Source: Gautieria morchelliformis (taxonomy: Eukaryota; Basidiomycota; Agaricomycetes; Gomphales; Gomphaceae). From it: a DNA stretch of 64,000 nt. The DNA lies in assembly GCA_015179125.1 (NCBI GenBank), contig WHVA01000267.1, positions 1 through 64,000 of the forward strand, read 5' to 3'. This document shows positions 31,037 to 43,486 of the stretch, piece by piece (the stretch's first letter is position 1; the number at the start of each line of letters is the position of its first letter). The translations under genes were made by a program, and so were the position numbers. The notes beneath the pieces were generated by a model. The model saw nothing but the letters and a program-made list of their open reading frames with translations. It was not told the origin of the DNA and did no database searches.

Positions 31037-32812
31037 TCAGGGGATGGCGATGACATCTCTTTGGAGCTGATTCTTCGCCCATATCAGCCCATCCTGGATT
31101 ACAAATCTCAGGTGTGCATACGGGTGCTCCATGATCTTCAAGAACATGGAGTCCTTATGGTACACGTCTTGCAGGACCTTGGACAGATCTACACCTTGTT
31201 CAACACTCTGATGCAGTGGTGCGTGTGCCATCGTTGCCTGTGGCAATGACTTGGACATCATCGTTGTCATTGTCATTGTGAAATGCGGCGCTGTTCTTGG
31301 GCTTTGTGAGCCTTCATTCATGGCGGAGGACTCTAATATCCACGCCTCTGGCTTCTCTGCGAGGCAGTTAGACCGTCTCATTGCTGCTGTAGGCAGCTCA
31401 ATATATCGGTCGGTGGGCAGTAGCTCACCTTCTGGGTCTAAGCACGCATCCGTGCTCATGAAGATGTGTTCCGGGTGACTGTCATCACTCGTGTCACTCT
31501 CATAGTAGCGCGACAGGCAGTCAGCCACCTTGTTTTCCACTCCATCAACATGAACCGTGTTGAAGTTGAAGTGGGACAAAAATTCCCATCACCTGACCTG
31601 GCGGTCAGACAGGCTCTTTTGGGTCTCAAAGTATTCAAGTCCCTTGTGATCTGTGATGAGGGTGAATCCTCGTCCTAGTAGTTTATCCTCCCATTTCATG
31701 AGAACCTCGAGCATGGTGATTGTCTCATGCTCGTGAGTTCTGTAGTGTTGCTGAGCAACACTGAACTTCTTTGACAAGAAGCCAGCTGGCCAACAGGTTT
31801 TCCGGTTGGGGCCTTGGCCATAGACTGCACCGATGCCAGCTTTTGATCCGTCGGTGATGACCCAGATCTGCTCTGGGCTCTGTGCATCGATTGGACACAG
31901 GATCGGGGCCTTACAGGCCAACACCTTGATGCTTTGCCAGCATTTGTCAAGAAGCAGGGCCCATTCGAATGGACGGTTGTTATGCGCACAACCCAACAAA
32001 GGGGTCATGTATGCACTAACATCTGGCATGTAGTGTGCCAGGTATTGTACCAGCCCGAGGAAACACTGAACATCATTGAATGTCTGTGGCCTCTGCCACT
32101 CGTGGACACATTGCATTTTGTCCTCATCAGCGTGTACTCCTTGGCCATAGATGATGTCGCTGAGGCACTCCATTCGTATGGAATAGAGATCAACCTTTTT
32201 CTTACTTAGGAAAAGGTGGTTCCTCCTCAGCCTGTTAAAGACTATGTAGGGTGCTCCTCATGCTCCTGTATCAAGAGCGAGAAAATGAATATGTCGTCCA
32301 TGTATACATGGAGGAAGCAACCTATGCAGTTGCGGAAGATTGCCATCATCAGCCGTTGAAACATTGACGGCGCGTTGCAATCCCCCATCTGTATTACCTG
32401 GCTCCTGAAGGTGCCAAGGATCATAGCAAAGGCAGTCTTTGCTACATAATCCGGATGAATCCAGATCTGCACATATGCTTCGGACATATTGAGTTTGGTG
32501 TGGTATCAACAGCAAGCCATGTCACTGCAGATGATATCTGGGAAAGGTGTAATGTCCTTCACAGTGTTCTCGTTCTGCTGTCGCAGATCGAAGACAGTCC
32601 ACAATGTACTGTTCTTTTTCGGCACGCACAGCATGGGTACTGCTTGTTGTGTGACTGTGGGTATCCACCAATTTGCAGTGATGTATCTCTCTATCTTCAC
32701 GGACAATTCCTCAGGGAAGTGTTCAGGGCACTTTGGTAGGCGATACCGCATGTGCTTGTTGGGATCGATGAGATTGATCTCATGGTTGATCTCCCACAAC
32801 GGTGGGAGCTCT
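31037..32812 (-). pseudogene. Gypsy-4 reverse transcriptase and RNase H
   Basis: Minus-strand RT blocks: WEINHEINLIDPNKHMRYRL, the YMDDIFIFS active site, and CFLGLVQYLAHYMPDVSAYM. RNase H: PEQIWVITDGSKAGIGAVYG and LITDHKGLEYFETQKSLSDR, then DGVENKVADCLSRYY. The frame is interrupted several times. The RT is of the same broad type as other Ty3/Gypsy copies here but clearly a separate family from Gypsy-1, -3 and -5. Confidence 0.8.
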
Positions 32813-33414
32813 AAGGAGGATAATCATAATGGTTATGTAATACAGCATATATGAGTATATAATATATACTATAAGAGTATTAATAACAACATATAGGAAT
32901 ATACAGTAGTATTTATAAGGAGAATAATAGATGTTATTAGATGATTCTGTATATATTTAAACATCTCAAAGATATATATACATATGAGAGAGTATTAGAC
33001 TACAAGATAGAGTAACAGATACTTGGAGAAATACTTGTAACAGATATGAGTAGGAGTATTAGTATGACTAGTTATAATGAGAGAGTATTAGACTACCATA
33101 TGGAGTAATAGTAGTTGTGTAGATATTTGTAATATATATGAATAGTTATAATGATATAGTGTATATTAAAAGTGGGTAGAAAAAATAAGAAGAGGCGTAA
33201 AAATCAAAAGAGGCGTTCTCGTTGGCGGAGTGGCCGCTCGGGGAGGGACAAAAGAAAATGTATTTATAGACCAACAATAAGATTGGCATATACTTTGGTA
33301 CTCTTCTTTTCTATAATCTGAGAATAAAATGGGTGAAGCTACAGGTAATAAAAAGTTGTGAGCATCCGCCTATTGGGATTCCACTGACTAGGTCAGTGAT
33401 TTTCTCCATCCATT
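32813..33414. other. AT-rich island with a short GC cluster
   Basis: About 600 bp of unusually AT-rich DNA with the repeated phrase GAGAGTATTAGACTAC (near 32990 and 33073), many AGTATTAG/TATATA words, and one sharp GC block (GGCGGAGTGGCCGCTCGGGG near 33223). No ORF. It replaces the 5' end of Gypsy-4 and abuts an inverted L LTR. Mosaic AT-rich spacer with a GC cluster resembles fungal mitochondrial spacer DNA, but I cannot show that origin. Confidence 0.5.
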
Positions 33415-34460
33415 TGTCATGACCCGTCTATTTCCCTTGCCTCACTGTCTCTACCTCCCCCCTCATCACTCCTCCTGCAGGTTCGCCCAAGTTTTCCCTT
33501 CCCTTCCCTTCCCTTCCCTTCCACCACACCTCCTCAATATTCGCTCTATTGGGTCTTCACCCCATTCGCTGAACGGCCATTTGCTGCTCACATCATTCAC
33601 CAGCAGGTATGCCATCAAACACGATCGACATCCTCTACCCGGTGTGATGGTTCATCACTGGCCCCATCATCTTCCCGATCCAACCCCTTTAGGTGTTCCT
33701 ATGGCCGGAAAGCATTCACGGGATGTCCTACCCATAGATCGTGTGGGATCAACCCAGCAGACGTAGAGTCTGTGCAGGGTAGCATATATGCAGGTCCCAA
33801 GGCATGGTTTCATACATGACTACCTTCGTCCCCTTTCCTCCCTGTCATTTCATGTGCACACTCCTCTTTCATTCTATTGTATCTGTGTTTCATCTATTTG
33901 TATCATGACTGCACACCCCTATCCAACCCTGACTCCAGACGGCCTCTTTCCTATTCGCTGATATCATATGAGCATTCGATATAAGTAGTTTACATTCGCA
34001 TGTATATTCCCCAGTTCAATTATCATATGTCGTCCATCTTGTGCAAACTTGACCTCGCTGTGATCATCGTCTTGAGCCTCTCCTTGAAGATTTCTATCTT
34101 CGACCAGCCAAAGACTTAGGCATCACTGGTGAGTTCTCATACTTCATCTTCGTTACCTTAGCCTTCGAGCTACTTTCTGTGCTGTTGGCGAAGGGCTCCG
34201 AAGGAGCACCTTCGCCAGCGAAGGGACCGTCGAAACTTAGACAGCCCTTCCGCAATATCTTGCACGTTGCGTCGTCAAGTGCTGCAAGCTGTTTCGCTAG
34301 GACTGTAGACAGGGCGAGCCCCGTTCGGGCAACCCCTTTGTTTCGTGAACATTCATCGGTTCACTTATTCGCCGAATGGCATACTTATTTGCACAAGTTA
34401 TTCGGGCATTCGCTGTGTTCACTAATACACGATATTAACACCTAAAAACCAATCTTGACA
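33415..34460 (-). mobile_element. LTR, family L (1046 bp), inverted
   Basis: TGTCATGACCCG to CCAATCTTGACA on the plus strand. Flanks CCATT and AATCT do not match, so a rearrangement has replaced one side. The right side cuts the Gypsy-5 RNase H region. Carries a (CCCTT)n expansion at 33494-33522 not seen in other copies. Confidence 0.8.
33494..33522 (+). repeat. TTCCC pentanucleotide microsatellite
   Basis: Five to six tandem TTCCC/CCCTT units inside the L LTR; the other L copies have no such run. Confidence 0.85.
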
Positions 34461-36540
34461 AATCTGAAGCATCAGTCTCTACGATTAGCGGAAGGTCAGG
34501 AATACAATGGGTAAGGATAGGAGCGGTAGTGAACGCCCTCTTCAGCAGGTTGAAAGCCTGCTGACAATCCTCGGAAAAGTTCCAAGGGGTACCCTTGCGG
34601 GTGAGTCGGGCGAGGGGAATGGTGATGTCGGAGTAGTTGTGAATGAAACGTCGGTAGAAGTTGGCGAAGCCGAGGAAGGATTGGATGTCGCGAACTTTGC
34701 GAGGTTCAGGCCAGTCTTGAATGACCTTTACCTTGTCATCCGCCATAGTGAGGCCCTCGGGAGAGAGTATGTAGCCGAGGAATTCAACCGAGTCGCGATG
34801 AAACTCGCATTTGTCTTCTTTGGCGAAGAGGTTGTTGAGTCGCAGTCGTCGCAAGACTTCCTTGACATGTTCAACATGTTTGGAGGGGTCACTGGAGTAG
34901 ATTAGAATGTCATCCAAGTATACCACCACACAAACCTCCAAAAGGTCGGCGAAAATCTTGTTCATGAATCTCTGGAAAGCAGCAGGGCCGTTAGTGAGAC
35001 CAAATGGCATAACCAACCATTCAAAAGACCCATAGCGAGTCCTGAAGGCAGTTTTCCATTCGTCACCCTCGGCCACCCGTACGAGGTGGTAAGTGTGACG
35101 AAGGTCTATCTTCGTATAGATACGAGCATTCTTTGGAGCATCAAGTAAGTCAGCAATCAATGGCAATGGGTACCGATCTTTTTTCGAGATCTTGTTTAAA
35201 CCTCGGAAGTCGACGCACAACCGAAGTGAGCCATCTTTTTTGCGAACAAACAATACCGGTGCACCATGAGCCGAGCGTGAAGGTCGGATGAAACCGATGT
35301 TCAAGTGCTCGTCAATGAACTCGCGAAGTGCTTTGAGTTCGGAAGCTGAGAGAGAGAGTAGATGGGACCGATAGGCAGCGAGGTCCCTTCTTCGAGGTTG
35401 ATTTTGATATCGTGGGGTCGGTGGGGAGCTAGAGTGTCAGCGTGTGCTTTGCTGAATACATCTGCAAATTCGTGATATACTTCGGGAACATGTTTCTTAA
35501 CATTTTCAGAAAGCTCGGAGGAACTTTCTCCCGATGTTGCCCCTCTGGCGAGGAGTTCAGGCGAAGCCAGATCGAGCTGAAACACTTCAGACCCTTCCAA
35601 TCTAGATGCGTGCATGAAAGCGGGTGCATTGATTAGGGACACGAGCGGTGCTTGCAACTTCAGAGGCGAGTTCGGAGGCGAGGTCGGAGGCGGGGGCGAA
35701 GATGCCGTAGGCGAGGTCGAAGTCGTAGCCGAAGCTGAGCGGGCTGACATCGCCGTGGTCACTGGAGCCGTAGTTAGGTCAATGGTCTTGAAAGTAATAC
35801 TGCCCAATACCCAGTCAATCGACGGATTGTAGCGGGTGAGCCAGTTGTGGCCAAGTACCATCGAGCAACTCGAGTCGAGCGAGGTTACGTAGAAGGTAAC
35901 CCATTGTTGTTCGCCAGTCGGAAAGCAAATGCAGAGGTCTAGAGCTTGGGTAATGGTAGTGTTAGTACTACCGTCAAATAGTTTCAGAGGTATAGGGGAG
36001 ACAGGATAAGCAGGCATAGAGTACTTCTGGACAAATCTGGATTCAATAAAACAATCTGAGGACCCGCAGTCAACTACTGCAACAAAAGCGACGTTGGGGA
36101 GCGAAGGCGAGGTTAAATCTACATTAAGGGAATCTTTGGACAATGAATGGGAAGCAGCACTGAGTCTGAGCACACAGGTGAGGTTACCGCAATCCTCGGA
36201 TCGTGTGGTTCCAAGGTTGCTACCTATTTTTTCACCTCCGTAATGGAGGCCGAAGTCCCCTCGTTAGGGGTCTTCACTGCCCAACCTTTAGAACCGCTAC
36301 CGCCGGTAGACTTGTTCTTCGGGCAGTCCTTGACGATGTGGCCCTTGGTGCCGCAAAGCAAGCAAAGGCCTTGGTCGACCCGACGTTGGCGTTCCTCGGG
36401 AAGTAGTTTGCCATCCTTCCCGAGTTTGCTCGAAATGTCGGGCTGACCCTTGTCTTTTCATGTTCTGTCCAACCGACCCTTTGTGGGTGGTTGTGGACAA
36501 ATTTCCTTTTTGAGCTGCGGCTGTTCACTACCGTGCTACG
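34461..36540 (-). mobile_element. Gypsy-5: fragment from gag knuckle to RNase H
   Basis: Minus strand. Gag end with CCHC knuckle (CLLCGTKGHIVKDC, near 36340); protease (VAVVDCGSSDCFIESRFV, later MVLGHNWLTRYNPSIDW); RT 35304-34461 in one open block with RSAHGAPVLFVRKKDGSLR, YLDDILIY and FLGFANFYRRFIHNYS; cut in early RNase H (ETDASD) by the L LTR. No LTR of its own is visible. A separate family from Gypsy-1 and -4; few breaks in what remains. Confidence 0.85.
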
Positions 36541-36544
36541 TTCT

Positions 36545-36662
36545 ACAGGCGCTTAGCATGGCACACCATGGCATCACGGGCGCTAAAGCGCTGGCTAGTA
36601 GTACATGCTCATGAGACACATTTCCCTCCCCTCTCAGTGACAACTAAATTCACTGAGAGAGG
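36545..36662 (+). repeat. Copia LTR fragment
   Basis: About 118 bp matching the inner part of the LTR at 236-585 (GCGCTAAAG..., GTAGTAGTACATG, then CTCTCAGTGACAACTAAATTCACTGAGAGAGG). It is fused directly to a 5'-truncated L LTR at 36664. Confidence 0.7.
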
Positions 36663-36663
36663 C

Positions 36664-37894
36664 ACACAGCGAATGCCCGAATAACTTGTGCGAATAAGTA
36701 TGCCGTTCAGCAAATAAGTGAACCAATGAATGTTCACGAGATAAGAGGGTTGCCCGAATGGCGCTCGCCCTATCTACAGTTGTAGCGAAATAGCCCATGG
36801 CACTTGACGACGTAACATGCAAGGTATCATGGAAGGGCTGTCTAAGTCTTGACAATCCCTTCGCTGGCGAAGGTGCTCCTTCGGAGACCTTCGCCAACAG
36901 CACAGAAAATAGTTCGAAGGCTAAGGTAACGAATATGAAGTATGAGAACTCACCAGTGATGCCTAAGTCCTCTGCTGGTCAAAGATAGAAATCTCCAAGA
37001 GAAGGCTCAAGACGATGATCACAGCGAGGTCAAGTTTGCACAAGATGGACGACGTATGATAGTTGAACTGGGGAATATACATGCGAATGTAAACTACTTA
37101 TATCGAATGCTCGTAAGGTATCAGCGAATAGGAAAGAGGCCGTCACGAGTCAGGGTTGGATAGGAGTGCGCAGTCATGATACAACATAGATGAAATAAAC
37201 ATACAATAGAGTGAGAGAAGAGGGAGAACATGAAACGATGGAGAGTGAAGGTGGTGAAGGCACCTATGCAAGAAATCATGTCTTGGGACACGCATATACA
37301 CCGCCCTGCATGGGTTCTTCACCTACTGGGTTGATCCCACACGACCTACAGGTAGGACGTCCCGCGAACGCACCCTGCTCACATGAACACCAAAAGGGGG
37401 TTGGATCGAGAAGCTGATGGAGCTACTGATGAGCCATCATGCCGGGTAGGGATGTCGATCGTGATTTGATGGTGTGCCTGCTGGCGAATGATGCGAGTAG
37501 CAAATGGCTGTTTGGCGAAATGCAAGGGAGGGCGAACGGAGATGACATAGGAGAGGAGTGGTTGAGGTGGAGGGCGAAGCCGAGAAAACACAGGGGAGGA
37601 GTGGCGAAAGGGGAAATGGGGATAACTAGGTGCAGGAAATACACAAGTCATGACAATCCGATTAACAGAACACCATTGGAAGAAGTTTGAGCAGAGGAGG
37701 TGATAGGCCCAGTGATGACTTGCCAAGTCAGCCCAAAGACGTCGATTGTGTGTTGACGTCGTGGCTATGGTATATGGCACGAACAGCGAGAATCGCTTGC
37801 CGAACACGGCCATGGCGATCGGAACGAACACGGAGGGGGAGTGAGAAATGGGAGAACAGAGCATCTGGGTATGAGAAATAAACGCATAATGACA
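36664..37894 (+). mobile_element. LTR, family L, 5'-truncated
   Basis: Starts inside the family at ACACAGCGAATGCCC (about 44 bp missing) and runs to GCATAATGACA. The right flank CCGCT sits in a Gypsy gag knuckle region. Truncation at the Copia scrap means no TSD can be scored. Confidence 0.8.
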
Positions 37895-39290
37895 CCGCTG
37901 TGCATATACTGGACCTGAGTTGGGGGCACTCCACCTTTTTGTGGCCAGGTTGGCTGCATTCAAAGCACGTAGTGCTGCTTTGACTACCACTGGGTCGATC
38001 ATTATGTCGGATCAACGCTTTCAGTGGTGGGGCCGGCTTCAGTGACGATCCTGACACTTGAGGCTGTTTGGCCTCGGGTTGTCGTCCAGCTTGGGCTGGG
38101 CATGGGGGTGGAGGTCATTGTGACCCTCCACTCCTCAGGAACAGGATAGGCCTGCTCAGGCCTGTCTGTGTCGTCAGCTTGTTCACTGCAAGCCGGGCAG
38201 CGCTTGCTGATGCAGTGGCACTCTCTGCTCTGCGCATTCCCATGTTGTATCAGGATGCTTCCTTGATCATGCGGGTAGTCTCAAAGAGCTGCTCTAGGTG
38301 CTATAGCCCTTTTTGAGGACTTCGTTGTGCAGCATTTCATGCAGCATGGACACGAACCGTCTACGGAATGTGTAGTCGTCTGGCGGCTGTATCATATGCA
38401 CCGCGTATTTCATGAGCTATTTCAGCATCTCCTGAACAGTTTTGTGCCCTGCATGACCATGTTGAATTTATTCGATGTGGTAGGTCAACGTGTGCAGGAA
38501 CCTTTTTTGAAGGCCCTGCATCACTATTTCCAGGGTCCAACTGTGGACCTGGCGGTTGAAAGGTTCCTGTCAGGGGACACCCTGTGTTCCATTTCCAGTT
38601 CCGATACCACACCCAGTTCCGACTCCATTTCCGACTCCGCTTCCAGTTCCGATTCCATCTCCACCTCCGCTTTCGGAAATGATTCCGCTCCTGGGAGAAC
38701 TTCCACCAGTTCTGTTTGCCTTGCCAATTCCACTCCAATTTCCGACTTCCACTCTTGGAACAGTGTCGGAAATCAAGCGACTTGCGTAATGGGTGGCATC
38801 AAGGGTCGATCAAGGGTCAGGGAGGTCAGGGGGATGCAGGGTTGATGGCGGGTGCCAAGTGTTGTCCCTTGCTGCGCAGCGTAGTATAATACGGGCTCGC
38901 TGACATTGGGGGTCCTTAGACTTTTCTCTTTGGATTTCCCCTTGTCAGGTGAGAATCCCCTCTCTTGTATACTCTGTTCATTTATACATACTTTGGATTT
39001 CCCCTTGTCAGTTGTGTGGTAGTGTGATCTCCACAACTAGCCAGGGTTGCCCTTACAGTTCCACGTTTCTGAGGAACCACTCCTGGGCTTCACCGGTCAG
39101 GCAAGTGCCCACGTAGCCAACCTGCATGTCTATGCTTGTCGGCCCTAGGAGGCAGTTCATTTTCAGCCATTGTAGGATAGCTGTGACAAAGATCTGAAAC
39201 TCTTTGAGGTCGGATCCCCCTGTGTATGGCTTGGGGTGTGCCAGCTTCATGCCAGCCTTTGCTAGCACAGACTTCTCAGGGTCTGTGTCG
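37895..39290 (-). pseudogene. Gypsy gag fragment (Gypsy-6), split by a G solo LTR
   Basis: Minus-strand Gag: KPYTGGSDLKEFQIFVTAIL, LTGEAQEWFLRNVE (39058-39230), then after the solo LTR further Gag core, and finally a CCHC knuckle (CFECSQPGHKKVEC) near 37935. Both ends are cut: the L LTR on the left and the start of the tandem array at 39291 on the right. It could be the missing gag of a Gypsy-4-like element; not provable here. Several breaks. Confidence 0.75.
38570..39057 (+). mobile_element. Solo LTR, family G (488 bp), TSD GTTCC
   Basis: TGTCAGGGGACACC to GTTGCCCTTACA flanked by perfect GTTCC (38565-38569, 39058-39062). It is the only one of the three G LTRs with its own TSD, and serves as the reference for the two rearranged ones. 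Confidence 0.9.
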
Positions 39291-40005
39291 CTACGACACG
39301 GAAATGTTAGGTGATGGGCAGGAAACAAGCATGACCCACCTGATATGACGGTACCGGCAACTGCCCGAACCAGGTCTGGTCTTGCGCGGGCAGCTTCCCA
39401 ACAACCTTCGGTGCAAACGATATGTATTGCTCCCGACTGAATGTTACTTGGATGCGTGGAAGGACCGACACCCCAGAGTGTAGGCACTAGGTGGTCAAAT
39501 TGGTCCAGAGCACAGCTTTTGTGAGGGAAATTCTTGGCCGGCAGTGATCGTCATCGTGTCCCTTTATAGTACCACATGAAATGTGTTATGCTATCACTAT
39601 GGATACGGGGCGTGGTTAACTGGTGAGTGAATTATCATCACTGGCGCCTGAGATGAGAACATACCTCTCACAGCCTGTACGTAGCGTCAACAAGCGACGC
39701 AGTGTTGTCGCCACGATGTAGTCAACTCGGAAGACCGTTAAACATTTTCAATTCGGTGGCAAACGAATTCGACTCAAACTCCCCTAAGCTTGATCATCTC
39801 ATCATGACCGTACACCCGAGCCATGCATCACTTATGATCAAGGCTTATGATTTAGGACACAGCTGCTCGCGCCAGGCATTCTGGCGTACTATTTGGGGAC
39901 TCGATCAAGGTTGAGTGTGATAGGTTGCGCCCAAAGTTAGGTGCAACCCGTGCCGTTTAGAAATATGTGCAATCGCCTAGATAAACGCAAAGATTATCAC
40001 CAGGC

Positions 40006-40349
40006 ATGCGCTGCGCAGTCAAGTCCATATTCAATCCATTGCAACAGCAGCGGTGAGTTCAAAATTCAGTACTTATTATTTTTCTTTGCTTTACAGTAAA
40101 CCAACGTGGCGCCAAGATGCACTGCCATTCTTTCATATTCGGCTGGTTTCGGAATTTCTTATTACGGGGCCTCATAGCCTGCATGAAATTTGGTGTGCTC
40201 GGACAAGGCGGACTTGTACAGCCCACTCCATTGATCATATGCCTAGGACCCAGAATTCGTTTTTAGCAGCCACAAATAAAGTCTCACTTTCGATGTACCA
40301 TCACCTATGGCGATGTTGCTCTAACACTCTCCTGTCAAGATTTTCATAG
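40006..40349 (+). CDS. Candidate small two-exon gene, copy A (unknown)
   Basis: Exon 1 is 40006-40052 (MRCAVKSIFNPLQQQ), the intron 40053-40096 is 44 nt with GTGAGT, a TACTTAT branch-like word, a T-run and TTTACAG, and exon 2 is 40097-40349 (KPTWRQDALPFFHIRLVSEF, ITGPHSLHEIW). About 99 residues. The same exon lengths and splice sites occur in copies B and C, and a 3-bp indel between copies keeps the frame. No known domain, no signal peptide evident. An unspliced reading from the intron is also open, so the splicing is a prediction. A chance ORF in a duplicated non-coding stretch cannot be excluded. Confidence 0.45.
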
Positions 40350-42164
40350 TAAAGTCCATGGCTCATGGGCGCGACGATATCCACCCTTACTCCTTTTGAT
40401 TCGGAGACTCTGTGCCACGTTCACTGTGCGGCCGAGTGTGGCACCCAGGTGCTACTGAGGCCCTAGGCGGCACCATGGCTGTTGTTGATCCCAGAAGCTT
40501 GTAGTAAGTTACTGTGAAAGTCCGAGGTACGGCGATCCTCTGTTCTCATTCTCACGGGTGATAACATGATCATGTTGAAATGTTCCCTTGCTGTCCGCTG
40601 CTTGTGATAGATATCCTGCAGCCTAAATGCCAAAATCTCGGGGATCGCCACCTCAGACATTGTCAAAGATGCTGACGTTGATGGTGCAACAAAGGACCCA
40701 CCGCAAAAACCGGTCACCAGTCTCCCGGATTTCACGTAGAGGGTCTGACGGGTTTCAGAACGCAAAATTCGGCTAACCGTCGATCAGAGACATGAATCCG
40801 ACCGAGGAAAGCATCGAAGAGGCCCAAGGAGACTCAAACACATTGTAGTTGAGGACAGTCCTCGGTATCATAACTGTTGGACACTCGAGAAACGACCAGC
40901 AGCAGAGGTCACAACCTTTTGATGGGTAGGCGTGGTAATGTATTGGCTGACGGCGTTCACAGTGCCCCTGTCGCAACGACCTTGACAGGAGCAGTACAAG
41001 GAGTTTCCTCCCGAACGACAGATTTAGAATTGTACCCACAGTCACTGCCAGAGTGCGATCTGGGACCACGCGAGCGGAGACATGTGTTGCTTGGTGGAAA
41101 ATGCAGGGTTTGACGCGAAGAAATATAATTGACGCGTGACACCGTGACTCACAATGAGATTATGCTTCTGCCACTTCATGTGCCCTCTTACATGTCAACA
41201 CCGCCTCCCATGGCTTCCAATGGATGACTCCACGAGTTTGGGAATAGCTCAACCATCGCAACATCACTGTAATGATGGGGACAGCACGTGTCGCCCATTA
41301 TTTCTCGGTATGGAGCCCATGCCTTCCTTAGCCCTGTCATCGTGCCCATTCGGAAGGATCTGCTTCGTTACGAGTGCCTCCCAGTCAGGTCGGACATTGC
41401 AAATATGGTCGCCTGTCGCTTTGACCCTTCTTGAATCAAGTCCAGCATTGTCACTCTGGAGCGATTCACGAGCCTCTTTAGAGGCAGCGGCACGGTCTCC
41501 AGGGGCGATATTTATCTTTCAAGCTAGAGCCGAATAGGCTTCTTTCGTATTCGAACCATGTCGAGGAGGGTTGAGGGTTATTAGAAGTAGCAAGGCTTTG
41601 AAGGTTCGTACAGTGGGGCGAAGGTGAAGTTGCATTGTCAGAGATGGGCCCTCCGGTCCAACCTCACTGCATAGTTTCGTCACATTTTCAACATTGAAGT
41701 CAGAGAAGATAATGAGCACGAATCTGGCTCATGAGATATCATCCATGGAGCTCATTTGAAGTAGTCGTGCTCAGCTTCTCGTCCTGGGCCATGGTGGTGC
41801 TTGACGGTAGTGGCCGAAGTCGTAGAGGGTATACTAGGGCAGAGCATGGTCCCGAATATGACATGACATGAGAGAGTTGAACTAGTAGAAAGGATGACGA
41901 ATGAATGCGCACTGCTCGACTACAAGCATGATGGTGGTCGCAGCGAAAGGAGCTGATTGCATAATCAGACACAGCTCATAGTCGTCATAGGCTATCAAAT
42001 ATTTCACGGATACTTATCCTTCCAGGGCTGACAGATCCAAAAATCATGAGGGATACCCGGTAATGGCTCGTGCACGAAAAATATCGGAACCAATGATATA
42101 CAGCCCGAATAGATAGAAATGTAGATACTGTACAATATCCGACATTCGAAACAGAATTTCCCTT

Positions 42165-42859
42165 CTACCCTAGGAGATCATCGCGGCCATCCGCAAACAT
42201 ACGCGACCCTGCCAGCTTGGTGCACCTGCCGACTCGTTAGAACAGGGTTTGCGAGAGATCGTAACGATTCGGGTGCCCACCATTTGTAATATCCCTACAT
42301 AAAACTCACCTCACGAGATCCACTGGCTCCGCACAAGCGAGCCATCGGGCTGCTTGAGAAATTCGTACTGGTGCACGACCAGTTTCCCACGAGCGCGGCG
42401 TCCCGTGCCTCCGCCTCTCACCCGTCTCTGCTCGCCGTGGTCCCTTGTACTGACCAGCGGCATCGAAATCCTCCATTGCTCTGAGCTCAAATTGAGCTCC
42501 GCGTCCATGGAGGTACAATGTTGTGTGGTTGTGCGAGGGCTGCTGCCCCCGCGAGCTGCCTGGCTTTGCGCCTTCCCGCTCTTTCCCTTCACTCTGGCCT
42601 TCGCCTTTGGTGCTGCCGGTCGATGGTCCCGTCGAGCCGGGACTGTCGCGGCGATTGGTGGCGGGTTGACTGTGGCCATGCGTGGCCCAGGCTGTAGCCG
42701 CGGTAGTGGGGCGGGGATGGGCGGCGGCGGAGTGGCTGGGCGTGGCTGAGGCCTCAGAGGAGGTAGCCTCAGGTAGCGGCGATCCGCCGCTGCGAGCGCT
42801 GCGTCGCCGTCGTAGGTGAGGTGGAGGTCAGACAAGCCAGGTAGATGTAAATTGTTCAT
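42165..42859 (-). CDS. Uncharacterised two-exon gene, copy A (201 aa)
   Basis: The ATG at 42859 starts MNNLHLPGLSDLHLTYDGDA. Exon 1 is 42315-42859, the intron 42226-42314 (GTGAGG...GGCAG), exon 2 is 42165-42225 ending RDDLLG. The N-terminal part is Pro/Ala/Arg-rich and likely disordered (about residues 30-110, basic KAKARVKGKSG). A better-conserved C-terminal part follows (WRISMPLVSTRDHGEQRR, KLVVHQYEFLKQPDGSLVRS). Copy B keeps the frame despite in-frame indels. A TATA-like run lies 80-90 nt upstream. A decayed paralogue lies 2.7 kb away in the same unit. I do not recognise the family. Confidence 0.6.
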
Positions 42860-42938
42860 GGCTAGGAGTTGGCACTGGGATTCGAGTCATGACTGGGGAA
42901 AAGTGGTGGGACGAGGAATCTTTGAAGATAGCACCAGT

Positions 42939-42948
42939 CTTATATATA
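42939..42948 (-). promoter_or_regulatory. TATA box of the 201-aa gene (copy A)
   Basis: Minus-strand TATATATAAG, 80-90 nt before the ATG at 42859. The same run is present upstream of the copy B gene (near 49737-49746). Confidence 0.5.
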
Positions 42949-43486
42949 TGTATAAAGAGAAGCGATCTAATCAGGCAGACAAAGAGTGAATTAGATCAGA
43001 CCTGATTATCCGCCTTCTTTGTATGAACAATAGTACGTGTTGCACTGGATTAAGCCATTTAGAAGCTTGCTAAGTCATATTAGTCGAAGCTATGCGCTTC
43101 CATTATAGATCCCCCACGTGTACATGTCAAGCAATATTGAGAACTAAATTATGGCACTGTTCGCCGCCGTGAGGCTGCTGGCCTGTGGACAATCGGACGC
43201 TGACGATATTATACAGTACATGATAAATTAGTACGTGTCTCGTGGTGTCTTTGGAAGACCCGACTCGGAGCCATCAAACCTTATGATCCTGACTTCTTAC
43301 GAAACCACGCAGACGGTCCATGAGCGGTTGTACTTAGCAGTTTTTTTTCATCCAGCTCCAATCGAGGCGTCATCTGCATCGATACACCCACCTTGCACGC
43401 CTAGTAAGTACAACACAAATTCTGTATGCGGTGGTACTTTGAAGCTTGTTCTGGTTCCAATCGACGCGTCGTCGGGCAGTGTCTCA

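Larger units (their letters stand above)
28256..32812 (-). mobile_element. Gypsy-4: Ty3/Gypsy pol, 5' end lost, extra ORF downstream
   Basis: Minus strand: RT from 32812, RNase H, integrase (split by the L solo LTR at 29179-30637) and a C-terminal chromodomain-like region ending near 28277 (VGKPRNLPKRR). ORF X, a purine tract and an LTR follow in element order, the latter parts now at 4.9-7.4 kb. gag, protease and the 5' LTR are missing at the right. About ten breaks; older than Gypsy-1 and the Copia. Confidence 0.75.

Noticed and set aside
33494-33522. Possible telomeric repeat (CCCTT)n
   Set aside because: Fungal telomeres are usually TTAGGG-type; this is a pentanucleotide run within one L LTR copy.
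42354-42749. 131-codon plus-strand open frame in the tandem unit
   Set aside because: Antisense to the two-exon gene, whose splice sites and in-frame indels between copies favour the minus strand.
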